Assembly: GCF_003668875.1 (NCBI RefSeq)
Contig: NZ_RAWM01000001.1
Location: forward strand, 62,001-126,000
DNA from: Corallococcus interemptor
GTDB lineage: Bacteria > Myxococcota > Myxococcia > Myxococcales > Myxococcaceae
DNA: 64,000 nt
Direction of reading: 5' to 3'
The translations under genes were made by a program, and so were the position numbers. Positions 9,280 through 18,585 of this stretch are shown here, one piece after another; position 1 is the stretch's first letter, and each line of letters starts with the position of its first letter. The notes under the pieces are model-generated. The model did no database searches and was not told where the DNA came from. It was given only the letters and a program-made list of their open reading frames with translations.

Positions 9280-11118
9280 ATGCACTGGCACTTGCACTTG
9301 AAGCGCGCGGCCCTGCTGGCTGTGCTCTTCGCGGCGTCCGGGCTCACCGGAGTCGACGCGCACGCACAACAATGTGGCCCCGACGCACCTCCCCCCGCCG
9401 TCCCTCTCAATGATCAGATGAGCGGCACGCGGGTCTTGCGCCGCCTCGTCCTCGGTCTCACGGGGACGACGCCCACCGCCGAGCAGTACGAGGCGATGGC
9501 GGCCGCGACCACGCCCGAGGCGCGGGACTCCATCCTGCGCTCCACGCTCGAGGCCGCGCTCACCTCGCCGAAGTTCTACGAGCGGATGGTGAACTTCGGC
9601 CACGAGTGGCTCGCGGTGGGCGCATACACCACCGGCGCGGCGGGTGACGCCTACCAGGGCGACATGTCCGGCCACCTCTTCAAGTGCGCCGCCAACACCG
9701 CGCACCCGGGCGCGTACTACGCCGTGCACGAGTTCGGCGATTCGAAGGACCCGGCCAGGCAGTGCCAGGACCAGGACGCCGACGGCAACCCCGCCGTGCC
9801 CGAGGTGCACCAGGTGGAGCCCTGGTGGGCGCCGGGCACGACCGTCACCGTGCTCGGCAAGGCCGGCTCCGACGTCACCCAGGTCACCGACAGCAAGGGC
9901 CAGCCGGTCGACTGCGGCCTCGCGAACGGCGGCTACTACGACCCCATGCTGCCCCCCGCGTGCGGCTGCGGCCCGAACCTGGTGTGGTGCAGCCCGCTCT
10001 ACGGCCTCCAGGGCAACAGCAACCACGACTTCGGCATGCAGCGCCGGCACCCCTACGAGGAGCCCGCGCGCCTCTTCGCGCACCTCGCGTGGCATGACCG
10101 GCCGCTCTCGGACCTCATCCTCGGAAACTACTCGGTCGGCACCAACTGGCTGCGCGCGCTGTACGTGCGCTTCGGCCGGCAGATGGGCAACAGCGCGCTG
10201 GACAAGAACACCACGTGGTGGCGTCCCGACGCGGACAACGCGCCGCGCGACCCGCTGCACCCCACGCCGAATGATCCGCAGGCGTGGCGCGAGTTCGTGG
10301 TCGAGGACCTGGAGCCCTTCCACCTCGCGCTCACCCCGGACCGGGCGCGCTCCGGCAGCATCGATCGCACCTACCGCTTCGACCCACGCACCACGACCGA
10401 CGCGCCCCAGGGCCTCCCCACCGCGGGCGTGCTCACCATGATCGGCTCGCTGTCGTCCTTCCCGCGCGAGCGCGTCCGGGCCGCGCGCTTCCTTGAGATG
10501 TTCGCCTGCCAGAGCTTCTCGCCACCGCCCGCGGACGTGCACTTCCCGCCCCTGGAGGTGGACCCCGGCACCGGCGGCACGTGCCTGCACTGCCACCGGA
10601 CGCTCGACCCCGCGGCCATCTCCTTCAAGCGCTGGGACTTCAACCCGGCCCAGAGCTTCTACGTCCCGTGGCCCTTCATGCCGGGCGTGGGCCGCTACCG
10701 CATCACCAAGGAGTGGCTGTCCGGGCAGTACCCGTACACCGGCACCTCGCCGGGTTACCGCTGGAAGAACGCGTTCGTCCCCAACACCCTCCTCACGCCC
10801 GTCACCCCCGAGCAGGTGAAGGCCAACCCCGAGGCGGTGCTGCTCGACACGATGCCGGACACGTACACGCTGCTCGGCGAGCACGGCGACGGCACCATGG
10901 GGCCGCTCGGCTTCGGGAAGCTCGTCGTGCGCTCCGGCGAGTTCGACCGCTGCGTCGCGCGCAAGATGTATTCGATGTTCATCGGCCGCGACCTGAACCC
11001 GGCCACGGAGAAGGGCTTCATCGACAAGCTCGCGCGGGAGTTCGTCGCGGGCGACCGGAAGCTGAAACCCTTCCTCCGATACCTCTTCGAACAGCCCGAG
11101 CTGCGGAGGGGCCTGTGA
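9280..11118 (+). CDS. Secreted DUF1588/DUF1592-like protein with one c-type heme motif
   Basis: 612 residues from ATG 9280, which gives a typical Sec signal peptide ending near DAHAQQ; an upstream TTG at 9268 is possible. A CLHCH motif (Cys435, Cys438, His439) followed by RTLDP is the heme-binding region typical of DUF1588 domains in planctomycete and myxobacterial proteins. Helical sections with TPEARDSILRSTLEAALTSP and FYERMVNF resemble the neighbouring DUF1592-type region. Likely periplasmic. Its stop overlaps the next start (TGATG), so the three genes to 13756 form one operon. The function of the family is unknown; redox work on polymers has been proposed. Confidence 0.75.
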   Translation: MHWHLHLKRAALLAVLFAASGLTGVDAHAQQCGPDAPPPAVPLNDQMSGTRVLRRLVLGLTGTTPTAEQYEAMAAATTPEARDSILRSTLEAALTSPKFYERMVNFGHEWLAVGAYTTGAAGDAYQGDMSGHLFKCAANTAHPGAYYAVHEFGDSKDPARQCQDQDADGNPAVPEVHQVEPWWAPGTTVTVLGKAGSDVTQVTDSKGQPVDCGLANGGYYDPMLPPACGCGPNLVWCSPLYGLQGNSNHDFGMQRRHPYEEPARLFAHLAWHDRPLSDLILGNYSVGTNWLRALYVRFGRQMGNSALDKNTTWWRPDADNAPRDPLHPTPNDPQAWREFVVEDLEPFHLALTPDRARSGSIDRTYRFDPRTTTDAPQGLPTAGVLTMIGSLSSFPRERVRAARFLEMFACQSFSPPPADVHFPPLEVDPGTGGTCLHCHRTLDPAAISFKRWDFNPAQSFYVPWPFMPGVGRYRITKEWLSGQYPYTGTSPGYRWKNAFVPNTLLTPVTPEQVKANPEAVLLDTMPDTYTLLGEHGDGTMGPLGFGKLVVRSGEFDRCVARKMYSMFIGRDLNPATEKGFIDKLAREFVAGDRKLKPFLRYLFEQPELRRGL

Positions 11119-12164
11119 TGAACACGTTGCGTTCGACCCTGAGGGGCGCCGCGCTGGCCGCGGTCGCGCTCCTCGCCGTGAGCTGCGACGGGAAGATCTG
11201 GGACGCTCCCGGTGACTCCGCGGAGGACCCGGGCGGCGACAGCTGCGCGGCCGTGAGCAAGAACGACGAGATCCGTCTCGCGCTCGCGCCCGCGTGCCAG
11301 GGCTGCCACCTCACCGGCAACAAGCCCTTCTTCGCCTCGCTCACCGCCTTCGAGAACGGGCTCGTCTACAACGAGAAGTACGTGAAGCGCGGCGACCCCG
11401 GGAACAGCATGCTCATCCAGCTGCTGAACGGCGTGGCCCCCGGCAGCTATCCCCAGATGCCGCCCGGGCAGCCGTACAACGAGCTCGTCAGCAGCGGCCG
11501 CGTCACGCTGACCATCGCGCAGGTGGAGGACTGGATTCGCAACCTGCCGGCCACGCCCGCGCAACTGGAGGCCCCCGTGGCCGGGGAGTTCAGCGTCCGC
11601 CGGCTCACCGCCGAGGAGATGATCCTCAGCCTGATGGATCAGCTCGGGCTCACCCTCGAGGACTTCGTCAGCACCACCGACCCCAACTGGCGCAACAAGC
11701 CGTACGTGGCGAACGGTGGCAAGTTCTTCATCTGGCCCGGGGACTGGGCCCCCGGCATCTCGGGCGAGTACGTCTCCGACTCGCGCAGCGTCGAGCGCTT
11801 CGAGGCGCTCGGCGGCGGCAATTCGCTCCTGTACCGCAAGCGGGACGTGGGCTTCGGTCCGTCCGCCGCGCAGACGCTGGTGCAGATGTCCCAGGCGTGG
11901 TGCGCGCGCGCCGTGGACAAGAAGAACAACCCGGCGGTGCTGCGCTACGTGACGCTCGCCGACACCTCCAGGAGCAACCCGGACGCGGTGCGGAAGAACC
12001 TGGGCTCGCTCTACCTGCGCATGCTCGGCCAGCCGCCCTCGGACGCGGAGGCCAAGGTGCTGTACGAGCAGGTCTACCTGCCGCTGGAGGCGCAGAACAC
12101 GCGCCTCGCCTGGATTGGCGTCTGCGCGGCGCTCATCCGTCACCCGATGTGGATCACCTACTGA
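11118..12164 (+). CDS. Lipoprotein with c-type heme-binding motif
   Basis: 348 residues. ATG 11118 overlaps the stop of the gene before it (TGATG), which implies translational coupling. The N-terminus has a lipobox (LLAVSC, Cys23). Residues 60-64 are CQGCH, a single cytochrome c-type heme site preceded by LALAPA, as in small c-type domains, and a conserved Met in PQMPPGQPYNE could be the distal ligand. The rest is helical, with SVRRLTAEEMILSLMDQLG, which resembles the DUF1592/DUF1595 type repeat of the upstream gene. It probably works with its two operon neighbours at the cell envelope, passing electrons. Confidence 0.75.
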   Translation: MNTLRSTLRGAALAAVALLAVSCDGKIWDAPGDSAEDPGGDSCAAVSKNDEIRLALAPACQGCHLTGNKPFFASLTAFENGLVYNEKYVKRGDPGNSMLIQLLNGVAPGSYPQMPPGQPYNELVSSGRVTLTIAQVEDWIRNLPATPAQLEAPVAGEFSVRRLTAEEMILSLMDQLGLTLEDFVSTTDPNWRNKPYVANGGKFFIWPGDWAPGISGEYVSDSRSVERFEALGGGNSLLYRKRDVGFGPSAAQTLVQMSQAWCARAVDKKNNPAVLRYVTLADTSRSNPDAVRKNLGSLYLRMLGQPPSDAEAKVLYEQVYLPLEAQNTRLAWIGVCAALIRHPMWITY

Positions 12165-12175
12165 GCGAGGACACC

Positions 12176-13756
12176 ATGCCGAACACCTCTCGTCGCACCC
12201 TGCTCAAGTGGGCCCTCGGCGCGGGACAGCTCGCGCTCCTCGAGCGCGCGGGGCTCCTCGGTTCGAGCACCGCGCACGCCGCGGACGTCGACGTCCCCTC
12301 GCGCCTCGTGGTGCTCTACATCCCCGGCGGCTACCGGCCGGCGTACTACTTCACCCCGATGGAGGACGCGGACATCCCGCTCTGCGTCCCCACGCCCTCC
12401 AACCACAGCGGCGAGCCCGTCTTCTTCCAGGCGAACCAGCTGGTGAACCTCGCGCCTCCGAACGGCTCCTACAAGCCGCTGCGGACGTGGCAGTCGTGGA
12501 ACCCCGCCGACCCGGCCGCGCGCGGCAGCTACAGCCCGCTCATGTACGGCTACCAGCACTTCGCGCTGGCGGATCAGCTCAGCGTGCTGCACGGCATCGA
12601 CCAGGGCACCAACGACCACTCGAGCGCGTTCATCTCCGCGATGTGCGGTGTCGCGGGCGCGGACTACCGGGCGCCCGCCGTGCACTCGGTCATCGCGAAC
12701 CACCTGTACGAGAAGTACCGCGAGAGCCGGCCGCTGCCCTTCGTCGTCGTCACCGGAGAGCGCGGCATGCCGGTGGGCATGGGGCTGCCCTCCCACGCCT
12801 CGCCCCTGCGCGTGCCATCCATCGAGGCGCTCAAGCCGATGCTCTCGGCGAAGCCCTCGGACAACGCGTGGTGGACGGGGCTCGACGCGCGCACCGAGGC
12901 GCCCGAGCTGGACGCGCGCGGGAAGCCCACCGGGGGCAACCTGAAGACGACGGCCATCGAGCGCTTCTCGCTGACGCGCGCCCAGCAGCTCCTGGGCCGC
13001 TCGACGGCGAAGGTGGACAACTACCTGGAGGGGCTGCACGGCTCGCTGTCGTCGGTGTCGCGCGTGCTTGCGACGGACGTCGTGTCCGTGCTGGAGAAGA
13101 CCCAGGGCATCGAGATGATGACCTCGAACCGCCCCGCGTACCTGTCGAGCTACCTGTCCAACCAGTCGTTCACGTACTCCTTCGGCCTCGCGAACTTCCA
13201 CCTCACGGGGCTCGACGCGCGCATGGACATGGCGCTGCGCCTGCTCAAGGCGGACCTCTGCACCTCGGTGCACGTCTCGCTGCAGCAGGACTTCGACACG
13301 CACAGCGGCCTGGGCCATGGCTACAGCTGCGCGCACGGCCGCGGGATGATGGACAACGTCGCGCGCTTCCTCGGCGAGCTCAAGGCCGCGCCCGCGCCCG
13401 GCAAGCCCGGCAAGACGCTGCTCGACGACACGCTCGTGCTGGTGATGAGCGAGTTCGGCCGGAGCTGGGCCTCGCGGAGCAGCGACGGCAGCTACTACCT
13501 GCCGGACGATCACCACCCCTACACGTCCATCTGCTTCGCGGGCGGGAACGTGGCGGGGAACCGGCAGGTGGGCTCGTACACGACGCGAGGGCTCGGAGTC
13601 CCGGTGGACATCATCGAGGAGAACGGCCAGGCCTCGAAGCGCGTGCCCCGCTCCGCGGACGCGGTGACGACCGCGCTGCGCATCCTGGGCATGGAGGCGC
13701 ACGAGTTCTTCATCCCCGGCGGTTATGGCGAAGTCCTGGGGCTCCGGAAGGCGTAG
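12176..13756 (+). CDS. Tat-exported DUF1501/DUF1552-like protein
   Basis: 526 residues from ATG 12176, 11 bases behind the lipoprotein stop. The N-terminus carries a twin-arginine signal (SRRTLLKWALGAG, Arg6-Arg7) with cleavage probably after AHA. The body contains VVLYIPGGYRPAYY, LSVLHGIDQGTNDHSS, LVMSEFGRSW and DDHHPYTS followed by FAGGNVAGN. The last three are the motifs that place it in the DUF1501/DUF1552 group, which has an alkaline-phosphatase/sulfatase-like fold. Family members are almost always encoded next to DUF1588/DUF1592 c-type proteins, as here. Substrate unknown. A strong hairpin terminator follows at 13778-13806. Confidence 0.8.
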   Translation: MPNTSRRTLLKWALGAGQLALLERAGLLGSSTAHAADVDVPSRLVVLYIPGGYRPAYYFTPMEDADIPLCVPTPSNHSGEPVFFQANQLVNLAPPNGSYKPLRTWQSWNPADPAARGSYSPLMYGYQHFALADQLSVLHGIDQGTNDHSSAFISAMCGVAGADYRAPAVHSVIANHLYEKYRESRPLPFVVVTGERGMPVGMGLPSHASPLRVPSIEALKPMLSAKPSDNAWWTGLDARTEAPELDARGKPTGGNLKTTAIERFSLTRAQQLLGRSTAKVDNYLEGLHGSLSSVSRVLATDVVSVLEKTQGIEMMTSNRPAYLSSYLSNQSFTYSFGLANFHLTGLDARMDMALRLLKADLCTSVHVSLQQDFDTHSGLGHGYSCAHGRGMMDNVARFLGELKAAPAPGKPGKTLLDDTLVLVMSEFGRSWASRSSDGSYYLPDDHHPYTSICFAGGNVAGNRQVGSYTTRGLGVPVDIIEENGQASKRVPRSADAVTTALRILGMEAHEFFIPGGYGEVLGLRKA

Positions 13757-13777
13757 TCCCGACCGGGCGAGTGGATG

Positions 13778-13806
13778 GCCCAGGGTGCAGGGAGAGCACC
13801 CTGGGC
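13778..13806 (+). terminator. Hairpin terminator of the DUF1588-DUF1501 operon
   Basis: A perfect 11-bp stem GCCCAGGGTGC / GCACCCTGGGC with a seven-base loop lies 21 bases after the stop codon, followed by a short T-containing tail. It fits an intrinsic terminator with a weak U-tract, as is usual in high-G+C genomes. Confidence 0.7.
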
Positions 13807-13864
13807 GTTCATTCTCCGGTGAATCCTGTTGCCCTGGGAGACCCCTCTCAGCGCCGTTCCCCGG

Positions 13865-14340
13865 CGTTCAGGAGGAGGACGGCACCCCGCAGCAGGCAGG
13901 GCCTGGAGCGGCGATGCCGCTACGGGGCGCGCTGGGGCTGGAGCGGTTGTCACGAGTGCAGGATGGCTGCATCGCCTGGCGGATGAAGCGCCCGCTGCCG
14001 GACGGCACCACGCGCCCGCTCTTTGCCGGGCTGGGACTTTTACGGCGTGTGGCGTCGCTGGCGCCTGCGCCTCGGACAAACCTCACGAGGTTCCACGGCG
14101 TCTTCGCTCCAGGCGCGCAACTGCGGCCATTTTTGGTCCCCCAAGCAGAAGAGGAGGAGGCCGCGAGTGGACTGGGAGGGGTTGCTCAGGAGGACGTTCG
14201 ACTTCGACATGTTCGTCTGTGTGAGGTGTGGAGGCAGGCGGCGGGTCTTGGCATACGTGAAGCAAGCCGCAGGGGTGCGAGCGATTTTGGAGTACCTGGG
14301 ATTGCTGCGGCCGGTGCGAGCCTGGCCCCGGCGTGAGGGC
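13865..14340 (+). pseudogene. IS91-type transposase remnant (C-terminal third, several frameshifts)
   Basis: Pieces in two frames line up with the end of IS91-family (Y2) transposases: QGLERRCRYGAR, then after a frame change ALGLERLSRVQDG and RMKRPLPDGTTRPLF, NLTRFHGVFAPGAQLRPFLV, then after another change near 14160 PRVDWEGLLRRTFDFDMF, VCVRCGGRRRVLAYV and GVRAILEYLGLLRP. The CVRCGG region and the RFHGVFAPGA block are characteristic of the family. The N-terminal zinc ribbon and both Tyr catalytic residues are missing. It is a dead element, truncated at the 5' side just after the operon terminator. Confidence 0.75.
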
Positions 14341-14591
14341 CACCCCAGGCCGCAGTGTGTTGAGGCTTACGCAGCCCCAGCGCCAACAGGCCCAGGCTTC
14401 TGCCGCGCACCTCATGGGAGGGCGAGCTGGGCAGGCGTGTCCCTCAAGGGGCTCAAGCGGCTTCTCAACCGACCGGGTGCGCTGCTCGGGCGGCCCCTGT
14501 CAGCAGCCCTCCTCGGCCCCGGCGCTCCAGCACGCCACCCCTCAACAGGCATTCCATCCTTCCTATATTCCGAGAGGAGTTGAACACCCGC
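14341..14591. other. Intergenic debris between IS remnant and small frameshifted gene
   Basis: No convincing coding sequence or RNA is visible. It may be the decayed terminal part of the IS91-type element. The last 20 bases contain TATATT and a GAGAGGAG ribosome-binding-like sequence in front of the next gene. Confidence 0.4.
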
Positions 14592-14943
14592 GTGGAGGAT
14601 GAAGCGACGCTGCAGGAGATTCTCGAGCGCACGGGCTTCGCGAAGAGCGAGTGCATCGCGAGGGAGGTCGCCTGGCACGTGCTCGGCAATGCCACCCTTC
14701 GATTCAAGCAGTTGCCATGCATGGACCTGCTCGCCGAAGTGGAGGGCGTCCCCGAGGCCATCGAGCGAGCCATCCATGCGACGGGGATTTCCCCGCGAGC
14801 AGTTCACCGCGGAGCCACTGAAGGAATTCACCCGTCGCTTCGAGGCGCGGACCGGAACGCAAGCCTTGCTGGAGTGGCCTGTGCCCGACGTCAGCGACTT
14901 CGCCGTCCCCCGGCGCCCCTCCATCACAGCTCAATGGGATTGA
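14592..14943 (+). pseudogene. Small hypothetical protein gene with a frameshift at a GGGG run
   Basis: The frame starting at GTG 14592 (or TTG 14580) encodes an acidic helical protein: DEATLQEILERTGFAKSE, then REVAWHVLGNATLRFKQLP and EVEGVPEAIERAIHATG. At GGGG 14783-14786 the coding frame shifts to the next frame, which continues as FPREQFTAEPLKEFTRRFEA and QALLEWPVPDVSDFAVPRR up to the stop at 14943. With three G the two parts join into one protein of about 116 residues with consistent amino-acid content. A GAGAGGAG sequence precedes the start. No family recognised. It lies between the IS remnant and the mcrC 3' end. Confidence 0.45.
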
Positions 14944-15016
14944 AGTCAGTCAGGTGGGCAATGGGATGTCCTTCGCTCAGCCCCAGAGAGCCGCGCCGTG
15001 AGTGGGAGGGGCTTGC

Positions 15017-16258
15017 TCAAGGGTTCGGATTGGCAAAGCCGTCGATCAGTCCCTCCAGGACGGCCCTCGGGACCCACTGGCTCCAGCCCACCGCGACGAC
15101 GTCGTCCTCGCGCCGAGGAGCGCCGACGATGGCACCTTCACTCGACACCACGAGGATGGCCTTGGGCCAGCCGGACAGGTCTTTAGCGTACTCCGCGCGG
15201 TAGAGCAGCGCCTGCTGATAGCCCTGCTTGAGATAGTCCATCTTGTCCGAGTACTTCACCTCGACAATCACGGCTCGGACGCGCTGGCCAGCGCGCAGCA
15301 GCTCCAGCGTGATGTCCGGGCGGAAGCGCCCCTGCTCTCCGAAGTAGTGCTGGATGCCCCGATCCCGGGCCCCCAATTCATTGAAGATCGCGTGGTTGTA
15401 GTGGATGCGGAGGCTGTTGCCGTTGGCGGAGAACTCGAAGACGTGACTGCGGTCCTTCTCGATCAACGCGCGACTGACCGTGAGGTTCTCCGGGCCCAGT
15501 GCCGCTTCAATCTCACGGCCCAGCCGGATCAGGACCGCGAGCTCGAAGCGAACCGATTCCTCCAGGGGAAGAAGTGCCCCCGCCGCCACTAGGCCGTGGA
15601 GATCAACGGACGCGCTCGATTCGATGTCCTTCATGGACTCGTGGAGCCGGAGCGCGAGCTTGTAGGCGGGATGGAGCGCCGTTCGTGCGGCCTGTTCATG
15701 CCGGGCTTCGATGGACTGCGGCGAGACCTCCCGTAGCAAGCTCGAATCCAGGGTGTGCCGGATCCGGTCGGAAGACCCCCGAAAGCCTTGGGCCCAGCCC
15801 CGTTTCGTGTCCTTAGCGAATGCACCGCTGTCCTCCAGCCGCGCCAGGACCTGCGTCAACCGGCGGGCCACGTCGACGAGCAGGGCGTTCTCGGGCAGGT
15901 CGAAGTCACGCGTGCGGATACGGGAGACGATGCGCGGTGGACCTCCCGCTAGGTTCTTCCGGAACGTCCCGGGCACATCCAGGCGCCCCCGGATCTGACC
16001 GGCACTATCCACCTGCTCCATCTCCGTGCGCGAAGGGAGGACGCGCGCCACAGCGGGAAGCTCCCTGGAGAACTCGCGCACCTCCTTTGCGACGGGAGCG
16101 AGCGCGCTCGCGGCGAGCAGGAGCTTCAGTGTGTCGCTCTTGCCCGTGATCCGGTCGAGGAACCGTGAGGCGGCCTCCCGCGTAAGGGCATGATGTCCCG
16201 CCGAGGGAAGCAGGTATCCCGGAAAGTACTTCTTCAGCTCCTCTTCCCAGGTGCTCAT
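15017..16258 (-). CDS. mcrC: McrC-like nuclease subunit of a type IV (modification-dependent) restriction system
   Basis: 413 residues. The C-terminal part holds a PD-(D/E)xK nuclease: RPDITLELLRAG followed by VIVEVKYSDKMDY, giving the Asp ... Glu-x-Lys triad, then QALLYRAEYAKDL. The N-terminal part is the beta-rich and helical region typical of McrC proteins that bind the McrB ring. Its ATG overlaps the mcrB stop by four bases (ATGA), so both are made from one mRNA in a fixed order. The complex would cleave modified foreign DNA after NTP-driven translocation. The first nine codons (MSTWEEELK) follow directly on the coupled start. Confidence 0.8.
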   Translation of the reverse strand: MSTWEEELKKYFPGYLLPSAGHHALTREAASRFLDRITGKSDTLKLLLAASALAPVAKEVREFSRELPAVARVLPSRTEMEQVDSAGQIRGRLDVPGTFRKNLAGGPPRIVSRIRTRDFDLPENALLVDVARRLTQVLARLEDSGAFAKDTKRGWAQGFRGSSDRIRHTLDSSLLREVSPQSIEARHEQAARTALHPAYKLALRLHESMKDIESSASVDLHGLVAAGALLPLEESVRFELAVLIRLGREIEAALGPENLTVSRALIEKDRSHVFEFSANGNSLRIHYNHAIFNELGARDRGIQHYFGEQGRFRPDITLELLRAGQRVRAVIVEVKYSDKMDYLKQGYQQALLYRAEYAKDLSGWPKAILVVSSEGAIVGAPRREDDVVAVGWSQWVPRAVLEGLIDGFANPNP

Positions 16259-18456
16259 GCCGGAGGAAGGGTCGCGGACGGGAACAGGTCCTGGAACCGA
16301 GCGCGGAGCTCCGCGAGGGCATCAGGCGGAGCCCAGTCCCGGGTGTTCTCGTGAAGGAGGCGGAAGACCTCGAGGGCCTTGTCGGTGTCGAGGCCTTCCA
16401 GCTGCGGCAGCAGGAAGAGGGCAAGGGCCTCCGCGAAGCCAGTCCCCGCTGCGTCACGGTGCCGTTGGTAGCGGACCATGTCGATGGCGACGGCGGGCCC
16501 CAGCGCGCGCTGGGTGAGCAACCCCGCGACGCGGAAGAGGCGCTTCATTCGCTCGAGGGCTTCGGCCGGAAGCGGTGGGAGGGCGGTGCCTTCCGATCCG
16601 GCATGGTCATCCAGGAGCTGGGCATAGACGCTGTCGGGGGGCGGCCCCATGAACACGACCGCGAAGCGGCGCTGAACGGCATAGGACAGGCGGAACAACG
16701 ACGTCTTGTCCCAGGTGTTCATGGTCGCGAGGACGCGGAAGGTGGGAGGCATCCTGTGGGAGTCGCCCTCCCCTGGGCCAATGGAGATGGTGAGACCGTT
16801 CGGCTGCGTGAAGGGCGTATCCGTCCGCCCACCCGACAGGACGGTCATCAGCTCCCCGAAGGACCGGTCGATGTCCGCGCGGTTGATTTCATCCAGGAGG
16901 AGCCACTTCCGCTGATCGAGCGCGCGCAGGAACACACCCGGCCTGAATGCGAATTGGCCGTCCTTGCCCATCGCGTAGCCACCGATGGTGTCGAATGTGC
17001 TCCAGTCCGCGGAGGCCGTGGCCACGAAGGCCCCATGGCAATAGCCCGCGTCCCGGGCGCTCTCCACGACCGCCGTCGCGAGCTCCGTCTTGCCGGTGCC
17101 GGGAGGCCCCACCAGCAGCAGGTGCTTTCCGGAGCGAAGCGCGGCGCAAAGCTGGGCGACCAGTGACTCCGGAACCCGCAGTTGGTGCTTCTGGATCAAC
17201 GTCTGGAGGTGCACCAGTTGCAGGTCGAGCCCGGAATCCAACCAGCGCTGCGGATCGGCTGGCAGGGGAGAGACGGGGCCTTCAGGCCCGACGTCCTCTC
17301 CCGCCAGTTCCGGCGGTGCTTCGTCCACGACCGTTATGTCGCCAGGCATCCCCAGTGGCACCCAACGAGGGCTCTCAGGGTCGAGGTAGGGCTGGCCTTC
17401 AATTACGTCAGGCAGGTTCTTCGCGAGGAACGGCAACTTGAGGAGGGCCAGATGGGCGAGCCGACGGAAGACGACGTCGGGTGAGGGCACGATCTGCCCG
17501 CCGGGCAGCTGGATCCTAAATGCATCGAGGCTCGACTCCGAGGCACGAGGCAATCCAGAGTCCCGAAACAGGGCCTTGATGGTGCTGATACGCCACAGCC
17601 GGCGCTGCTGCTCCTGGGGATCGTCCGGGATGCGATTGATGAGACTGGCGAGGGCGGAGTATTCGACCTCGGAGCCAACACCTTCCCGCAAGTGGGCGGC
17701 CACGTTCACCCATACCAGTTGCTGAGAGGTGCCGGGAATGCTGAACAGGATTGAAACCAGCCCTCCGTATGGCGTTCCCGCAGCCAGTCGAGCCACCACG
17801 AAGATTTGAGTGTGACCTGTCGACCAGTCACAGTCGAGGAGAAGAGACTGGGGCCAGGGCCCGTCGCGTTTCTCATCGAGTCCCCAGACGTTGCCGGGCC
17901 AGGGGCCGTTGAACATTCGGGTCGGAGTGATCTGGATCTCCACTCCCCCAATGTTCACGTTGAATGGCATCGCGGCGTCAAGAATGGAGCGGGCAGCCGC
18001 AAGCGCCAGCGAATTGGCATTGGGAATAAGGTTCAGATGCCGCAGGTGAGCGGGGACGATCTGCATGGCCGCCAGGAGGTCAACGTCCTTGACGGCCCAA
18101 TGGGTACGGTTCAACTCAAAGGCGTGCCCGATTCCCAGTCCGACCCTGTTTTCCACCAGGTCATCACGACTGAGAGAAGGGGCCTGTGGGTCGATCTGGT
18201 ATGTGAAAGTAACTCCACCGGGACTGGCGGCGATCCTCGTGATTCGGCCAAGCCTCGCGGGAAGGTCGACCTTCTCCTCGTATGCAAAGAGCGTCGGATA
18301 CGAACACAGCTTGGCGACTGCCTCGGGATCGAGTTTCTTGAACTGAGCGCTGATGTACTCTTCCGTGTATTCAAGAAAGCGACTTCGTTCGCATGTATAG
18401 GTCCTTGAGGGCGAATCCCATTCACCCGCAAGAGCGACCACGAGCAAGTTGTACAT
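16255..18456 (-). CDS. mcrB: McrB-like AAA+ motor with a long unassigned N-terminal region
   Basis: 733 residues. The C-terminal 300 residues are an McrB-type AAA+ domain: Walker A GPPGTGKT (450-457), Walker B LLLDEINRADIDRSFGEL (from 519), the McrB-like MNTWD (579-583) and YAVQRRFAVV. The first 430 residues are not the small DUF3578 DNA reader of E. coli McrB. They contain a region with FELNRTHWAVKDVDL (113-127) and a beta-rich block to about 260, then a helical part to about 350. These probably recognise the target (modified DNA or another phage signal). The start is supported by an AGGA six bases upstream. Third-position A/T is visibly more frequent in the N-terminal half than in nearby genes. 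Confidence 0.8.
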   Translation of the reverse strand: MYNLLVVALAGEWDSPSRTYTCERSRFLEYTEEYISAQFKKLDPEAVAKLCSYPTLFAYEEKVDLPARLGRITRIAASPGGVTFTYQIDPQAPSLSRDDLVENRVGLGIGHAFELNRTHWAVKDVDLLAAMQIVPAHLRHLNLIPNANSLALAAARSILDAAMPFNVNIGGVEIQITPTRMFNGPWPGNVWGLDEKRDGPWPQSLLLDCDWSTGHTQIFVVARLAAGTPYGGLVSILFSIPGTSQQLVWVNVAAHLREGVGSEVEYSALASLINRIPDDPQEQQRRLWRISTIKALFRDSGLPRASESSLDAFRIQLPGGQIVPSPDVVFRRLAHLALLKLPFLAKNLPDVIEGQPYLDPESPRWVPLGMPGDITVVDEAPPELAGEDVGPEGPVSPLPADPQRWLDSGLDLQLVHLQTLIQKHQLRVPESLVAQLCAALRSGKHLLLVGPPGTGKTELATAVVESARDAGYCHGAFVATASADWSTFDTIGGYAMGKDGQFAFRPGVFLRALDQRKWLLLDEINRADIDRSFGELMTVLSGGRTDTPFTQPNGLTISIGPGEGDSHRMPPTFRVLATMNTWDKTSLFRLSYAVQRRFAVVFMGPPPDSVYAQLLDDHAGSEGTALPPLPAEALERMKRLFRVAGLLTQRALGPAVAIDMVRYQRHRDAAGTGFAEALALFLLPQLEGLDTDKALEVFRLLHENTRDWAPPDALAELRARFQDLFPSATLPPA

Positions 18457-18585
18457 TCAGATTCCTGGGAGCTGACGACAGACGCGCCACGAGGAAATGC
18501 TCTACTGGCGGGGTGGCGAAATCAAGCGACGGGGCCTCCTGACGACAACGCGTCACGAGGCCCACGTGGGACGATTCAGGCCTCG

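Noticed and set aside
9244-10884. 546-residue minus-strand open frame opposite the DUF1588-type gene
   Set aside because: It is antisense to a gene with signal peptide, heme motif and operon overlap. Its product is Val/Arg/His-rich low-complexity, as expected for the complement of G+C-rich coding DNA.
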